Translations under genes and position numbers: made by a program
In this document: positions 26,282 to 35,949 of the stretch, piece by piece
Layout: every line of letters begins with the position of its first letter
Position numbering within the stretch: position 1 is the first letter of the stretch
The notes under the pieces: generated by a model
Databases searched by the model: none
Told to the model about the DNA's origin: nothing
Seen by the model: the letters and a program-made list of their open reading frames with translations, nothing else
DNA from: Amycolatopsis saalfeldensis
Lineage (GTDB): Bacteria; Actinomycetota; Actinomycetes; Mycobacteriales; Pseudonocardiaceae
Length of the DNA stretch: 64,000 bases
Direction of reading: 5' to 3'
Assembly (NCBI RefSeq): GCF_900110575.1
Contig: NZ_FOEF01000003.1
Span: forward strand, 624,602-688,601

Positions 26282-27643
26282 TCAGGCAGCCCCGGCAGTG
26301 TCCACCAAGGACTCGACCGGCGGCCCGAACCACTGCTCCAGCGCCGTGTCCAAGCCCGGCCCGCCGGCCCAGGCGACGTAGCCGTCCGGGCGGACGAGCC
26401 GTGGCCGCGGGCCGTCGCGGGTCTCGACGCGGTCGGCCCAGCCCTCGGGCAGCGGCGCGCCGACCAGCACGGCACGGCCGTCGGGCGAGGCCGGAACGTC
26501 GGTGGCGCGGCCGAAAGTGGCCGGGTAGCCGATGCCGAGGCCGGACAGCTCCAACGCGGTGGCGCGCCGGGCGTCCGCGGTGGCGAGCAGGCCGGTGATG
26601 ATTTCCCGGACGGCCATGGCGTCCGGGTCGGGGATGCCGAGCACGCCCTGCGCGCGCGTGCTGAGCAGGACCCGCGCGGCGACCGGGTGCCGCTCGTCGT
26701 GGTAGCTGTCGAGCAGCCCGCCGGGGGCGTGCCCGCGGACCTGCGCGGCCAGCTTCCAGCCGAGGTTCACCGCGTCCTGCAGGCCCAGGTTGAGCCCCTG
26801 GCCGCCGATCGGGAGGTGGACGTGCGCGGCGTCGCCGGCGTACAGCACGCGGCCGTGGCGGTAGCGCTCCACCTGCCGTGCCGCGTCACCGAATCGCGAG
26901 GCCCAGAGCACCTGGCCCACCTCGATTCCCGGCCCGTGCGCGGCGGTCAGCGCCCGTTGCAGCTCCCCGGCCGTGACGGGTGCGTCCCGGCCGAGCCGCT
27001 GCTGCTCCTCACCGGCGACGACCACGCGGTGGCGCCCGCCCGAAAGCGGCAGCAGGAACCCCGGTCCGGCCGACGGCAGCTGCCAGTCCTCGCCCAGCCC
27101 GGCGGGTTTGCGCGCGAGCGTGACGTCGGCGACGAGGAGCGAAAACCGGGCCGGCGTACCGGGAAACGCGGCGCCCAGCAACGTCCGGACCGTGCTGTGC
27201 CCGCCGTCGGCCGCGACCAGCCAGCCCGCCCGGTAGTCGTGCCCGCCTGCCGTGACGGTGACCCCGTCGGCGTCCTGCTCGACCGCGGTGACGGCCGCGT
27301 CGCGCCGCACCGGAGTGCGCAGCCGCGCTTCGATCGCCGCCGCCACGTACGCCTGCTCGACGCCGAGCTGAAACGGAAACGGCGTCGGCAGGTCGGAGTA
27401 ATCGATCGGGATGCCGGAGAAGTGCCCGCCCGGCAGCCGCGCTTCGACGTGCGGCTCGATCGCGGCGAGCAGGCCGCGGTCGGCCAGCACCTCGACCGAT
27501 CGCGGCTGCAGGCCGAGTGCCTTCGACTGCGTGGCGGGCCGGGCGTCGCGCTCCAGCACCAGCACGTCGAGCCCGGCGCGCTCCAGCTCGAACGCCGCCA
27601 GCAGCCCGGTCGGGCCGCCGCCCGCCACCAGCACGTCAGGCAT
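26282..27643 (-). CDS. FAD-dependent aromatic monooxygenase (PHBH/rifampicin-hydroxylase type)
   Basis: 453 residues. The N-terminal dinucleotide fold VLVAGGGPTG (GxGxxG at residues 8-13), an internal WLVAADGGHSTVR (DG motif) and the C-terminal GDAAHVHLPIGGQGLNLG (GD motif) are the three marks of class A flavoprotein hydroxylases. Such enzymes hydroxylate phenolic or polyketide compounds and can inactivate antibiotics. The start overlaps the end of the VC0807-like membrane gene by 8 bp. It is the last gene of a TetR-controlled operon; a detoxification role is inferred. Confidence 0.88.
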   Translation of the reverse strand: MPDVLVAGGGPTGLLAAFELERAGLDVLVLERDARPATQSKALGLQPRSVEVLADRGLLAAIEPHVEARLPGGHFSGIPIDYSDLPTPFPFQLGVEQAYVAAAIEARLRTPVRRDAAVTAVEQDADGVTVTAGGHDYRAGWLVAADGGHSTVRTLLGAAFPGTPARFSLLVADVTLARKPAGLGEDWQLPSAGPGFLLPLSGGRHRVVVAGEEQQRLGRDAPVTAGELQRALTAAHGPGIEVGQVLWASRFGDAARQVERYRHGRVLYAGDAAHVHLPIGGQGLNLGLQDAVNLGWKLAAQVRGHAPGGLLDSYHDERHPVAARVLLSTRAQGVLGIPDPDAMAVREIITGLLATADARRATALELSGLGIGYPATFGRATDVPASPDGRAVLVGAPLPEGWADRVETRDGPRPRLVRPDGYVAWAGGPGLDTALEQWFGPPVESLVDTAGAA

Positions 27644-28298
27644 CGAGGTTCTCCTTCTTGAGGTACCAGACGTGCCAGGCGATCAGCCCGGCCAGCGAGG
27701 CGAACCAGACCACGGTGGTGACCACGGAGATGAGGTCGATCGGCAGCGCGTAGACGAGCACGACGTGCACCACGGCGCCGGCCAGCAGCACCGCGCCCCA
27801 GGCGGCGGTGTTGACGCGCAGGCCGCGCCGGAACCGGGCGTCGGTGTCCCAGCGGCCCGCCCACGCGGCCGCGCCCTCGGCCCCGCGCTTGACTTCGGCG
27901 ATCGTGCGGCCCAGGGTCAGCTGGGCCGGCCGGCCGAGGAAGACCGTGACCAGCATCCACGCGCCGAACAGGCCGCCGAGCGCCGCCGTCCAGCCCTCCC
28001 GGATCACCAGCGTGCGCGGGTCGTCCGACAGCAGGCCGAGCACCACCGACAGCACCAGGACGCTCAGCGTGACCAGCGCGACGAGGTCGACCCGGCGGTT
28101 GCGCCAGATGGTCCAGACCACGTAGGGACCGGCCACCAGCACCCCCGACATCAGCGCCCACCACTGGCTCACGCCCGCGGCGCGCAGCCCGTAGAACAGC
28201 ACCATCGGCACGACCACTTCGAACACGACGGCGATCACGTTGGCCCGGACCACCCGGCGCAGACCGGCGTCGGCCGTGGGTTTCTCGTCGATCATCAT
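27636..28298 (-). CDS. VC0807-type integral membrane protein
   Basis: 220 residues with about six predicted membrane helices, two before and two after a central amphipathic stretch, and a charged C-terminus (KKENLDA). It resembles VC0807-family proteins of unknown function. The ATG overlaps the TetR stop by 4 bp (ATGA) and its own end overlaps the monooxygenase start, so the three genes form one tightly coupled operon. Confidence 0.7.
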   Translation of the reverse strand: MMIDEKPTADAGLRRVVRANVIAVVFEVVVPMVLFYGLRAAGVSQWWALMSGVLVAGPYVVWTIWRNRRVDLVALVTLSVLVLSVVLGLLSDDPRTLVIREGWTAALGGLFGAWMLVTVFLGRPAQLTLGRTIAEVKRGAEGAAAWAGRWDTDARFRRGLRVNTAAWGAVLLAGAVVHVVLVYALPIDLISVVTTVVWFASLAGLIAWHVWYLKKENLDA

Positions 28299-28897
28299 GG
28301 TTTTTCCCCCTCAGGAACGGGTGCGGTCGCCCGCACGTACAGGTCGGCGAGCTCACGGCCGATGCGCGTGAGCTCGGCGGGTTCGGGAACGTCGGCGGTC
28401 GCGGTGGCGACGACGGCGTCGAGGCCGGAAGTGAGGGCGAGCGCCGCGGTGCGGGCGTCGAAGGCGCCGAAGGCACCCGCGGCCTGCCCCGTGCGGAAGT
28501 GCTCCTCGAACAGGGCGAGCCGCCCGTCGACGGACTCACTTCGCGAGCCGGCGTTCTTCACCAGGTCGATCAGCGCCCGCACCGCGGCCGGGTGCTCGCC
28601 GACGAGCGCGACGTTCGCCTCGACGAAGGCCCGCAGCTGCGCGACGTGCCCGACCGCGGCGTCGACACGCGGGTTCATGAACGCCCCGGCGACCTGCTCG
28701 ATCTCGGCGACGCAGGCCGCGAGCAGGTCGTCCTTGCCGGCGAAGTGGTAGCTGATCATGCCGGTGCTGGACAGCCCGGCGTGCTTCGCGATCCGGCTGA
28801 ACGACGCCTTGGCGTACCCGGCCTCGGCGATCACCTCGATCGCCGCCGTCACGATCTGGGCCCGGCGGCCCGACTCGGTGAACGTTTTTGCTCGCAT
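28295..28897 (-). CDS. TetR/AcrR-family transcriptional regulator
   Basis: 200 residues. The N-terminal helix-turn-helix spans residues ~10-55 (IVTAAIEVIAEAGYAKASFSRIAKHAGLS); the rest is a helical ligand-binding and dimerisation domain. I chose the ATG at 28897 over the TTG at 28903. A perfect palindrome spans this start codon and a second lies 20 bp upstream, so the protein very likely represses its own operon, including the monooxygenase gene. Confidence 0.88.
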   Translation of the reverse strand: MRAKTFTESGRRAQIVTAAIEVIAEAGYAKASFSRIAKHAGLSSTGMISYHFAGKDDLLAACVAEIEQVAGAFMNPRVDAAVGHVAQLRAFVEANVALVGEHPAAVRALIDLVKNAGSRSESVDGRLALFEEHFRTGQAAGAFGAFDARTAALALTSGLDAVVATATADVPEPAELTRIGRELADLYVRATAPVPEGEKP

Positions 28898-28926
28898 GAG
28901 CAAAAGTTAGCTCAGTCGAGCAATAA
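28886..28926 (-). promoter_or_regulatory. two tandem palindromic operators for the TetR operon
   Basis: Site 1 is TTTTGCTCGCATGAGCAAAA (28886-28905): 8-bp perfect arms, 4-bp spacer containing the start codon. Site 2 (28907-28926) keeps GCTC-N4-GAGC with imperfect flanks. Their centres are 20 bp apart, about two helical turns, so two dimers would bind one face of the DNA. Confidence 0.75.
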
Positions 28927-29140
28927 CCGCAAGTCACTTGTGTTGGGAGAGGTGGTTCAGGCGAGATCGGGCGCCGCGCCGAGCAGGGCGGCCCGGTCAG
29001 GGCAACGAGGAGCGAGCGGTCCGGTGGGCGACGCTGTACTGCGTGTAGCCGTTGGCGCGCCGGACCGGCCCGTCGAGGAGGTCGAAACCGGGGGTCCGCC
29101 GGCGCGCCTCGCGACGGCGGACCCCTCGATCAGGTTCGGC

Positions 29141-29407
29141 TCAGTGGCGGCGGTCCCGGTGGAACGCCAGCCGGTAGACGATCAGGATGATCAGCGCCCC
29201 GAGCACCGCCAGGCCCCACGTCCGCAGGTCGAAGAAGGTGCCGAGCTGCACGTGGAACAGGGTCTTGCCGACCCAGCCGCCGACGAACGCGCCGCCGATG
29301 CCCAGCAGGATGGTGATGATGCAGCCGCCGGGGTCCTTGCCCGGCATCAGGGCCTTGGCGATCACGCCGGCCACCAGGCCCAGCACGATCCAAGCGATGA
29401 CGCCCAT
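29141..29407 (-). CDS. GlsB/YeaQ/YmgE-family small stress membrane protein
   Basis: 88 residues with three glycine-rich membrane helices (IAWIVLGLVAGVIAKAL, CIITILLGIGGAFVGGWVG and LAVLGALIILIVYRLAF). The GKDPGG turn is the family hallmark. GAGAGGAAG precedes the ATG. The family is stress-induced in many bacteria, with no known biochemical role. It is monocistronic here; 244 bp separate it from the TetR operon, in which I see no gene. Confidence 0.88.
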   Translation of the reverse strand: MGVIAWIVLGLVAGVIAKALMPGKDPGGCIITILLGIGGAFVGGWVGKTLFHVQLGTFFDLRTWGLAVLGALIILIVYRLAFHRDRRH

Positions 29408-29574
29408 GTACTTCCTCTCGTCCGGATACTGCCAATCGGTAGACGCGCCGCGGTGACGCCTGGTTGCGTCTTCTACCAGCCGGGCCGGGACCCCTCCGGC
29501 CCGGGAGTGGCAGTCTGGCGACGGGCGCGCGGCGGAGCGGGCCGCGCCGGCCGGTGAGCGTGAGGAGGACCGGG

Positions 29575-32532
29575 GTGTCCAGGGACTGGCGGCTGTTCGG
29601 GCGAAAGAGCCGGGGCCCGGCGCGTAATCCGGATGAAAGCGCTGAAACCGGCGCTGCTCCGGTGAACGCCTGGCCGGCCGAAGCCGAGACCACCGCGGAA
29701 GCCGTAGCCGAGGCCCGTGCCCTGCTGACGCGGGCGCGGGCCTGGCTGGACCTGCCGCCGCACCCGCACCTGCGTGCCGCGTACTACCTGCGCCTGGTGG
29801 ACGGTCACCCGCAGGTCGTCGCCGAGGACGTCCCTGGCGAGGACCTCGCGACGGCGGCGCGGGCCGGGCGGCTCGGCACCCCGGGTGAGGTTATCGACGC
29901 GGCCGTCCAGCTCGCCTGGGCGCTCCAGGCGGTGCACGAGGCCGGCCGGTCCCACGGCGACGTCCGGACGGCCACGGCCGTGCGCGCCGAGGACGGCGTC
30001 GTGCGGCTCACCGTCTCCGGCCCGCTTGCCTCCACAAAGGACAGTGGGGACCTGCGCGCGCTGACCGCCGTGGTGACCGAGCTGTTCGACGGCCTGGTGA
30101 TGCCCGAAACGGTCGCGGCCCTGCTCCGCGACTGCCCGCCGACCGCCCGTGAGTTCGCGGACCGCCTCATCGCGCTCTGCCCCGAGGCGACCGGCAGCCC
30201 GTATCCCCGCGAGGCCCCGCGGCCCGCGGAGCCGTTGGCGAACGAGTGGAACAACCGCGCCGCGTCGCTGGCGCTGGCGGGCGAGCACGCCGAGGCCGAG
30301 CAGTACTGGGAACGGGCCCTGCGCGACGATCCGCGGCATCCGGACGCGACGTTCAACCTCGGGCTCCTGCTGTGGCGGACGGCCCGCATCACCGACGACG
30401 AACTGATGCGCCGGCTGGACGCGGCGGGCCAGGCCAGTGCGCACCAGCCGGACGACCGCGTGGCGCGGCTGGCCGGGCTGGTCGACGCCGAGCGCGGCGG
30501 GCCGCGGTCCGAGCCGGATGCCGACCCGCCCTTGACGGCCCGGTGCAAGGCCGGCTGGCTGTACGCGGTGGCACTCACCCCGGACGGGCGGCACGCCGTC
30601 TGGGGCGCGGAGGACGGCACGGTGCTCTGGTGGAACTTCGACGGCGGCGAAGTCGTGAAGCTCACCGGCCACACCGAGGGGATCTGGGCGGTCGCGGTGA
30701 CCCCGGACGGCCGGTTCGCCCTGTCCGGCGCCGCCGACAACACCCTGCGCTACTGGGACCTGACCACCAGGCGCTGCCTTCGAGTCCTCAATGGACACCG
30801 GCAGCGGGTGCGCGGCGTCGCGATCAGCCCGGACGGCCGGTTCGGCGTCTCCTGCGCGGAGGACGGCCGGGTGCTGCGCTGGGACCTGGCCGGCGGTAAG
30901 CAGACGGGCACGATCACCGAGGGGAAGACCGGCCTCATCTCGGTCGCGATGACCTCGGACAGCCGGTACGTCGCGGTGGCCGGCAACCACGGCTCGCTGC
31001 AGTGGCGTGAGGTCCGGTCCGGCCGTCTGCTGCACACGCTCGCCGGCCACTCCGACGACGTCTACTCGGTCGCCGTCACCCCCGACGGCCGGTACGCCCT
31101 CTCGTCGGACGGCGGGCGTGAGGTGCGCTGGTGGGACCTGCGCACCGGCGAGTGCCTGCGCACGATCACCGGCCACGTCGCGACGATCACCTCGGTGGCC
31201 ATCTCGGCCGACGGGCGCCTCGGCGTCAGCGGGAGCATGGACCGCACGGTGCGTCGCTGGGATCTCGCCACCGGCCGTTGCTTGCGCACGATCGAGCACG
31301 GGTACCTCGTCCTCGGCGCGGCCATGTCCGCCGACGGCCGGCGCGTGGTCTCCACCGCCACCGACCGCAAGCTCCGGGTCTGGGACCAAGCCGCCGCCGT
31401 GGCCGCGCCGTGGAGCCACAGCCCCACCGGCAGCGCGCGCGAACTCGAATCGCGGGCCCGGGAGTTCCGGTCCGAGGTGAGCCAGATCCGTTACCTGCTG
31501 GCGAACGCGGCGGTCCCGGCCGCGACCGAGCGGCTGCTGCGGGCCCGGGACATCCCCGGGTACGCGCGGCACCCCGAGGCGCTGGAGCTGTGGCGCGAAA
31601 CGGGCCGGGCCCGGCGGCGCACCGCGTTCATGGACATCCGCCGCGTCCGCACGATCGAGAACCCGGCGGGGCTCACCGCGCTCGCGCTCGCCCCGGACGG
31701 CCGGCGGGCGCTGGCCGCGGGCTGGGACTACACGCTTCGCCTGTGGGACTTCGAAACGGGGGAGTGCCTTCAGGAACTGATCGGTCACCAGGACACGGTC
31801 ACTTCGATCGCCTTCGCGCCGGACGGGAGCACGGCGGTGTCGGCGAGTGCCGAGCACACCCTGCGCGTCTGGGACCTGAACACGGGTGCCTGCGTACGGG
31901 TGCTGTCCGGGCACGCCGACGAGGTGACCGCGGTCGCGGTGGCCGCGTCGGGCCAGGTGCTGTCGGCGGGCGCCGACCAGACGCTGCGCTGGTGGGACCC
32001 GCGCACGGGGGAGTGCCGGCGAGTCCTTTCCGGACACACCGGCGCGGTCAGCTCGATCGCGCTCGCCCCGGACGGCCGCCACGCGGTTTCGGGCGGCGCC
32101 GACGCCACCGTGCGGTGGTGGGACCTCGGCACGGGCAAGTGCCTCAAATCCTTGCACAGCCACAAATGCGGCTCACGGGCGGTCGGCGTGACGCCGGACG
32201 GCGGCCTCGTGGTGTCCGGTGAGGACTGCGGAAACCTTTCCCGGTGGGAGCTGCCGAAGGGCCGTGGGATCGAATCACTGACGGGCCACCAGGGACCGAT
32301 GCTCGGCCTCGCCGTCACCACCGACGGCGAGCACGTCCTCACCGTGGGCGCGGACCGCGAACTGCGCGTGCGGGAGCTGTGGTCCGGCCGGAACCTGCGC
32401 GTGGTGACCGGGCACGAAGACGAGGTCTGCGTGGTCGCCCTCGCCGCGGACGGCTGGTCCGCGGTCACCGGCAGCCGGGACGGCACGGTGCTCGGCTGGG
32501 CGCTCGACTGGAACCACGAACCCCGCGAGTGA
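29575..32532 (+). CDS. pseudokinase with TPR-like region and two seven-bladed WD40 propellers
   Basis: 985 residues; GTG with GAGGAGGA 6-13 bp upstream. Residues ~45-230 align with the kinase of the next gene (shared LPPHPH, QLAW-L-A-HEAG), but the glycine loop and lysine are absent, the catalytic loop HQDVKPGN is HGDVRTAT (127-134), and DFG is SGP (148-150), so phosphotransfer is not expected. Residues ~235-300 form a TPR-like helical pair (NNRAASLALAGEHAEAEQYW). Two sets of seven WD40 repeats follow (~310-600 and ~690-985), separated by a ~90-residue helical linker. No signal peptide or membrane helix. It is 12 bp before the active paralogue, so co-expressed, and probably acts as its partner or regulator. 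Confidence 0.85.
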   Translation: MSRDWRLFGRKSRGPARNPDESAETGAAPVNAWPAEAETTAEAVAEARALLTRARAWLDLPPHPHLRAAYYLRLVDGHPQVVAEDVPGEDLATAARAGRLGTPGEVIDAAVQLAWALQAVHEAGRSHGDVRTATAVRAEDGVVRLTVSGPLASTKDSGDLRALTAVVTELFDGLVMPETVAALLRDCPPTAREFADRLIALCPEATGSPYPREAPRPAEPLANEWNNRAASLALAGEHAEAEQYWERALRDDPRHPDATFNLGLLLWRTARITDDELMRRLDAAGQASAHQPDDRVARLAGLVDAERGGPRSEPDADPPLTARCKAGWLYAVALTPDGRHAVWGAEDGTVLWWNFDGGEVVKLTGHTEGIWAVAVTPDGRFALSGAADNTLRYWDLTTRRCLRVLNGHRQRVRGVAISPDGRFGVSCAEDGRVLRWDLAGGKQTGTITEGKTGLISVAMTSDSRYVAVAGNHGSLQWREVRSGRLLHTLAGHSDDVYSVAVTPDGRYALSSDGGREVRWWDLRTGECLRTITGHVATITSVAISADGRLGVSGSMDRTVRRWDLATGRCLRTIEHGYLVLGAAMSADGRRVVSTATDRKLRVWDQAAAVAAPWSHSPTGSARELESRAREFRSEVSQIRYLLANAAVPAATERLLRARDIPGYARHPEALELWRETGRARRRTAFMDIRRVRTIENPAGLTALALAPDGRRALAAGWDYTLRLWDFETGECLQELIGHQDTVTSIAFAPDGSTAVSASAEHTLRVWDLNTGACVRVLSGHADEVTAVAVAASGQVLSAGADQTLRWWDPRTGECRRVLSGHTGAVSSIALAPDGRHAVSGGADATVRWWDLGTGKCLKSLHSHKCGSRAVGVTPDGGLVVSGEDCGNLSRWELPKGRGIESLTGHQGPMLGLAVTTDGEHVLTVGADRELRVRELWSGRNLRVVTGHEDEVCVVALAADGWSAVTGSRDGTVLGWALDWNHEPRE

Positions 32533-32544
32533 GGTGACCCGAGG

Positions 32545-35500
32545 ATGCGCCTGCCCTGGCAGCGAAAGAACAACCCGGTATCGCCGCGTCCCGGCGTGCG
32601 GGCCGAACCGACCCTGACCGGACCCGACGAGCGGCCCTCCGGCGAATCCGGCCGGGTCCGCTGGGGCGTCGGCGAAACCGTGCTCGGCACGTACCGGATC
32701 GAGGAGAAGCTCGGCGCGGGCGGCATGGGCGTGGTGCACCGGGTCCGGCACCTGGACTGGGGGCTGGACCTGGCGGTGAAGAGCCCGCTGCCGCGGATGT
32801 GGCTGTCCGGTGTGCAGGCGTTCGTCGACGAGGCCGAGGTGTGGGTCGGCCTGCCGCCGCACCCGCACGTGTGCACCTGCCACTACGTGCGGGTGCTCGG
32901 CGGGGTGCCGAGGATCTTCGCCGAGTTCGTCGACGGCGGCACGGTCGCGGAGGCGCTGGAGGCCGGACGGCTGCGGGACCTCGATGGCATCCTCGACGTC
33001 GCGATCCAGCTGGCGTGGGGACTGCGGGCCGCGCACGAGGCCGGAGTCGTGCACCAGGATGTCAAGCCCGGCAACGCTTTGCTGACGGCCGACGGGCTGG
33101 TGAAGATCACCGACTTCGGGCTGGCCCGGGCCCAGCAGCGGTCCGAGGGCGCCGAAGCCGCGGCGGAGCCGGAGTCGATCCTGGTGACGCACCGCGGCCT
33201 CACCCCCGCGTACGCGTCGCCTGAGCAGTACCGCGGGCAACGGGCCGGACGGCCTGGTGATGTCTGGTCGTGGGCGGTCACCGTGCTGGAGCTGTTCACC
33301 GGCGAGGTGACCTGGACGCTCGGCGCGTTCGCCGGCGCCGCGCTGGAGGACTACCTCGCCCGCGGGGCCGCGGTGATGCCGGCGGAGGTCGCGGTCCTGC
33401 TCCGGGAGTGCTTCACCCCCGACCCGGCCGCGCGCCCGGCCGACCTCGGCGCGCTGGCGAATCGCCTGGCCGCCGCGTACGCCACGCACGTCGGACGCCC
33501 GTACCCGCGGGCGGCCACCAGCCCGATGGCCGTGCGCGCCGACGGGTTCAACAACAAGGCACTGTCCATGCTGGACCTCGGCCGGACCGATCAGGCGAGG
33601 CGGTTCTGGGGCCAAGCGCTGGAAGCCGACCCGCGGCACCTGGACGCCACGGTCAACAGCAAGCTCGGCCAATGGCGCGAAGGCGAGCTGACCGACCTCC
33701 AGCTGGTCGAGCAGCTGGAGCGGTTTCGCTTCTCCCTGCCCGAATCCGACCCCGCCCGCGACCGCCTGGCGTACGCGCTCGGCGTGGTGCACCTGGAGCG
33801 CCGTGACCTCGCGGCGGCCAAGGCGCAACTCGGCGAAGCCGCGCCCGGCGACCCCGATGTCGCCGCTGCCCTCGAGGCAGTCGACCGCGCCGAGCCCGTC
33901 AAGCTGCGGACACTGGAGCTGCCCGCGCAGGAGGGCAAGACCTGCCCGCTGGCGATCGGGCCCAACGGCCGGTACGCCGTCTCCGGCGGCGAGGACCGGA
34001 CCGTCCGCTGGTGGGACCTGGTGACCGGCCGGTGCCTGCGGATCCTGCCCGGCCACACCGACCTGGTCTGCGGAGTGGCGTTGTCCGAAGACGGCCGGTT
34101 CGCCCTTTCCGGCGCCATGGACGGCACGGTGCGCTGGTGGGACCTGGTCGAGGGGACCGGCCTGCACGCGCTCAGCGGTGACGTGCCGTTCTTCTGCGTC
34201 GCTCTCTCCGGCGACGGCCGGAATGCCCTCGCCGGTGACGCGGAGGGCAGCGTGTGGTGGTGGGACCTCACCACCGGGCAGTGCCTGCGGAAGCTGAGCG
34301 GGCACGAGGGCGGGGTCGACAGCGTTGTCGTGCTGCCCGACGGCCGTGCCCTTTCGGCGGGCGAAGACGGCACCGTGCGGTACTGGGACCTCACCACCGG
34401 CGAGCAGGTGCGCACGTTCACCGGGCATCGCGACGCGGTCTACGTGCTCACCCCGCTGCCCGGCGGCACGCGGTTCCTCTCGGCCGGGCGCGACGGCGCG
34501 GTGCGGTACTGGGAGCTGGCCACCGGCCGTTGCCTGCGGGTGCTCAGCTACCCCCACCGGGTGCTCGATGTGCTCGCCACGACGGTCTTCGCGGTCGCCG
34601 CCGGCCCGGACGGGCGCACCGCGATCGTCGGCAACAAGTACGGCGAGCTGACCTGGTGGGAGCTGAGCACCGGCCGTTGCGTGTGGACCGTCGACGTCGG
34701 CGGCACGCTCAACTCGCTGATGGTCGCCGCCGACGGCAAGACCGCGCTGTCGGGCGGTTTCGACCAGACCGTGCGGTGGTGGGACCTGGCGCCCGGCCCC
34801 GCGGCACCGTGGAGCTACAGCCGTCCACGGTCCACAGTGGACCTCGGCGCGCTGGCCGGGCGCTTCCACGGCCGGATCGACGCCGCGCGGACGTTGCTCG
34901 ACCGGGGTGACGCGCGGGCCGCGGCGCGGGAACTTCGTGAGGCGCGGGCGGTCGCCGGGTTCGAGAACGACGCGGAGCTGGGCGAGCTGTGGCGCCGGGC
35001 CGGCCACAGTGGACGGCGCACGGCCGTCATCGGCAGCCGCCAGACCCGCCGGCTCGAAACGCCCGCCCACCTCGCGAAGGCGGTGGGCATCACCGCCAAC
35101 GGACGGCGCGCCTTGAGCTCGACCGCGGACACCCGCCTGCGCTGGTGGGACCTGACCACCGGCGACTGCCTGCACACCCTCGACGCCGGCGACGGCTTCG
35201 CGTTCACCGCCGCGGTGACCCCCGACGGCAGGCACGCGGTCTCCGTCAGCGACCGGAAGGTGCACTGGTGGGACCTGAACAGCGGGAAACGCCGGGCCGC
35301 GCTGCCGCTCGGCACCGAGGAGGGGATGACCTTCGCGGTGGCCATCACCCCCGACGGCCGCCGGGCCGTGTCCGCGGGCACGGACCGTCTCCTGCGCTGG
35401 TGGGACCTGGCCGGCGGCCGCTGCGTGCGCACTCTGGCCGGCCACGAAGCCCACCTCAACGCCGTGGCCGTCACCGCCGACGGCCGGCACGCGTTGTCCG

Positions 35501-35928
35501 GCGGCGCGGACCACACCCTGCGGTACTGGGACCTGACCACCGGGCAGTGCCTGCGTACGTCCACTCCGGACAGTGGCGGGGTGAACGCGGTCGCGGTGAC
35601 CCCGGACGGCCGGCACGCCGTGTCCGGCAGCACCACCGGCGCGGTCTTCGCCTGGGACCTGGCCACCGGCGAGGGCCGGGAGCTGCCGGGGCGGCACACG
35701 GCTCAGCTCAACTCGGTCGCGATCACCGCGGACGGCCGCCACGCGCTGTCCGGCGGCGAGGACACGACGTTGCGCTGGTGGGACCTGGCCGAGGGCCGCT
35801 GCCTGCACCAGGTGAAGACCACGTACGTCGCTTCGGCGGCGATGACCCCGAGCGGGCACCACGTGGTCTCCGGCATGTCGGACGGTTCCGTGCTGCTCTG
35901 GGAAGTCGACTGGGACTACGAGTTCTGA
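32545..35928 (+). CDS. Ser/Thr protein kinase with TPR-like region and two seven-bladed WD40 propellers
   Basis: 1127 residues. The kinase domain (~45-310) has GAGGMGVV (glycine loop), Lys79, Glu95/97, HQDVKPGN (170-177, Asp172), DFG at 190-192 and a GxxPAYASPEQYRG activation/P+1 segment. The catalytic Arg before Asp is Gln, so it is a non-RD-type kinase. A TPR-like region (~335-440) follows, then seven WD40 blades, a helical linker (~750-825) and seven more blades to the C-terminus. There is no membrane helix, unlike PknB-type kinases, so it is cytosolic. Architecture recalls the actinobacterial PkwA kinase but with 14 blades. The propellers are probably docking surfaces; targets are unknown. 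Confidence 0.9.
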   Translation: MRLPWQRKNNPVSPRPGVRAEPTLTGPDERPSGESGRVRWGVGETVLGTYRIEEKLGAGGMGVVHRVRHLDWGLDLAVKSPLPRMWLSGVQAFVDEAEVWVGLPPHPHVCTCHYVRVLGGVPRIFAEFVDGGTVAEALEAGRLRDLDGILDVAIQLAWGLRAAHEAGVVHQDVKPGNALLTADGLVKITDFGLARAQQRSEGAEAAAEPESILVTHRGLTPAYASPEQYRGQRAGRPGDVWSWAVTVLELFTGEVTWTLGAFAGAALEDYLARGAAVMPAEVAVLLRECFTPDPAARPADLGALANRLAAAYATHVGRPYPRAATSPMAVRADGFNNKALSMLDLGRTDQARRFWGQALEADPRHLDATVNSKLGQWREGELTDLQLVEQLERFRFSLPESDPARDRLAYALGVVHLERRDLAAAKAQLGEAAPGDPDVAAALEAVDRAEPVKLRTLELPAQEGKTCPLAIGPNGRYAVSGGEDRTVRWWDLVTGRCLRILPGHTDLVCGVALSEDGRFALSGAMDGTVRWWDLVEGTGLHALSGDVPFFCVALSGDGRNALAGDAEGSVWWWDLTTGQCLRKLSGHEGGVDSVVVLPDGRALSAGEDGTVRYWDLTTGEQVRTFTGHRDAVYVLTPLPGGTRFLSAGRDGAVRYWELATGRCLRVLSYPHRVLDVLATTVFAVAAGPDGRTAIVGNKYGELTWWELSTGRCVWTVDVGGTLNSLMVAADGKTALSGGFDQTVRWWDLAPGPAAPWSYSRPRSTVDLGALAGRFHGRIDAARTLLDRGDARAAARELREARAVAGFENDAELGELWRRAGHSGRRTAVIGSRQTRRLETPAHLAKAVGITANGRRALSSTADTRLRWWDLTTGDCLHTLDAGDGFAFTAAVTPDGRHAVSVSDRKVHWWDLNSGKRRAALPLGTEEGMTFAVAITPDGRRAVSAGTDRLLRWWDLAGGRCVRTLAGHEAHLNAVAVTADGRHALSGGADHTLRYWDLTTGQCLRTSTPDSGGVNAVAVTPDGRHAVSGSTTGAVFAWDLATGEGRELPGRHTAQLNSVAITADGRHALSGGEDTTLRWWDLAEGRCLHQVKTTYVASAAMTPSGHHVVSGMSDGSVLLWEVDWDYEF

Positions 35929-35949
35929 CGCCGGGAGTAGGTTGGGATC

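Noticed and set aside
29575..32532. An active protein kinase in the first WD40 gene
   Set aside because: No glycine loop or lysine, and the catalytic loop Lys/Asn and DFG are replaced.
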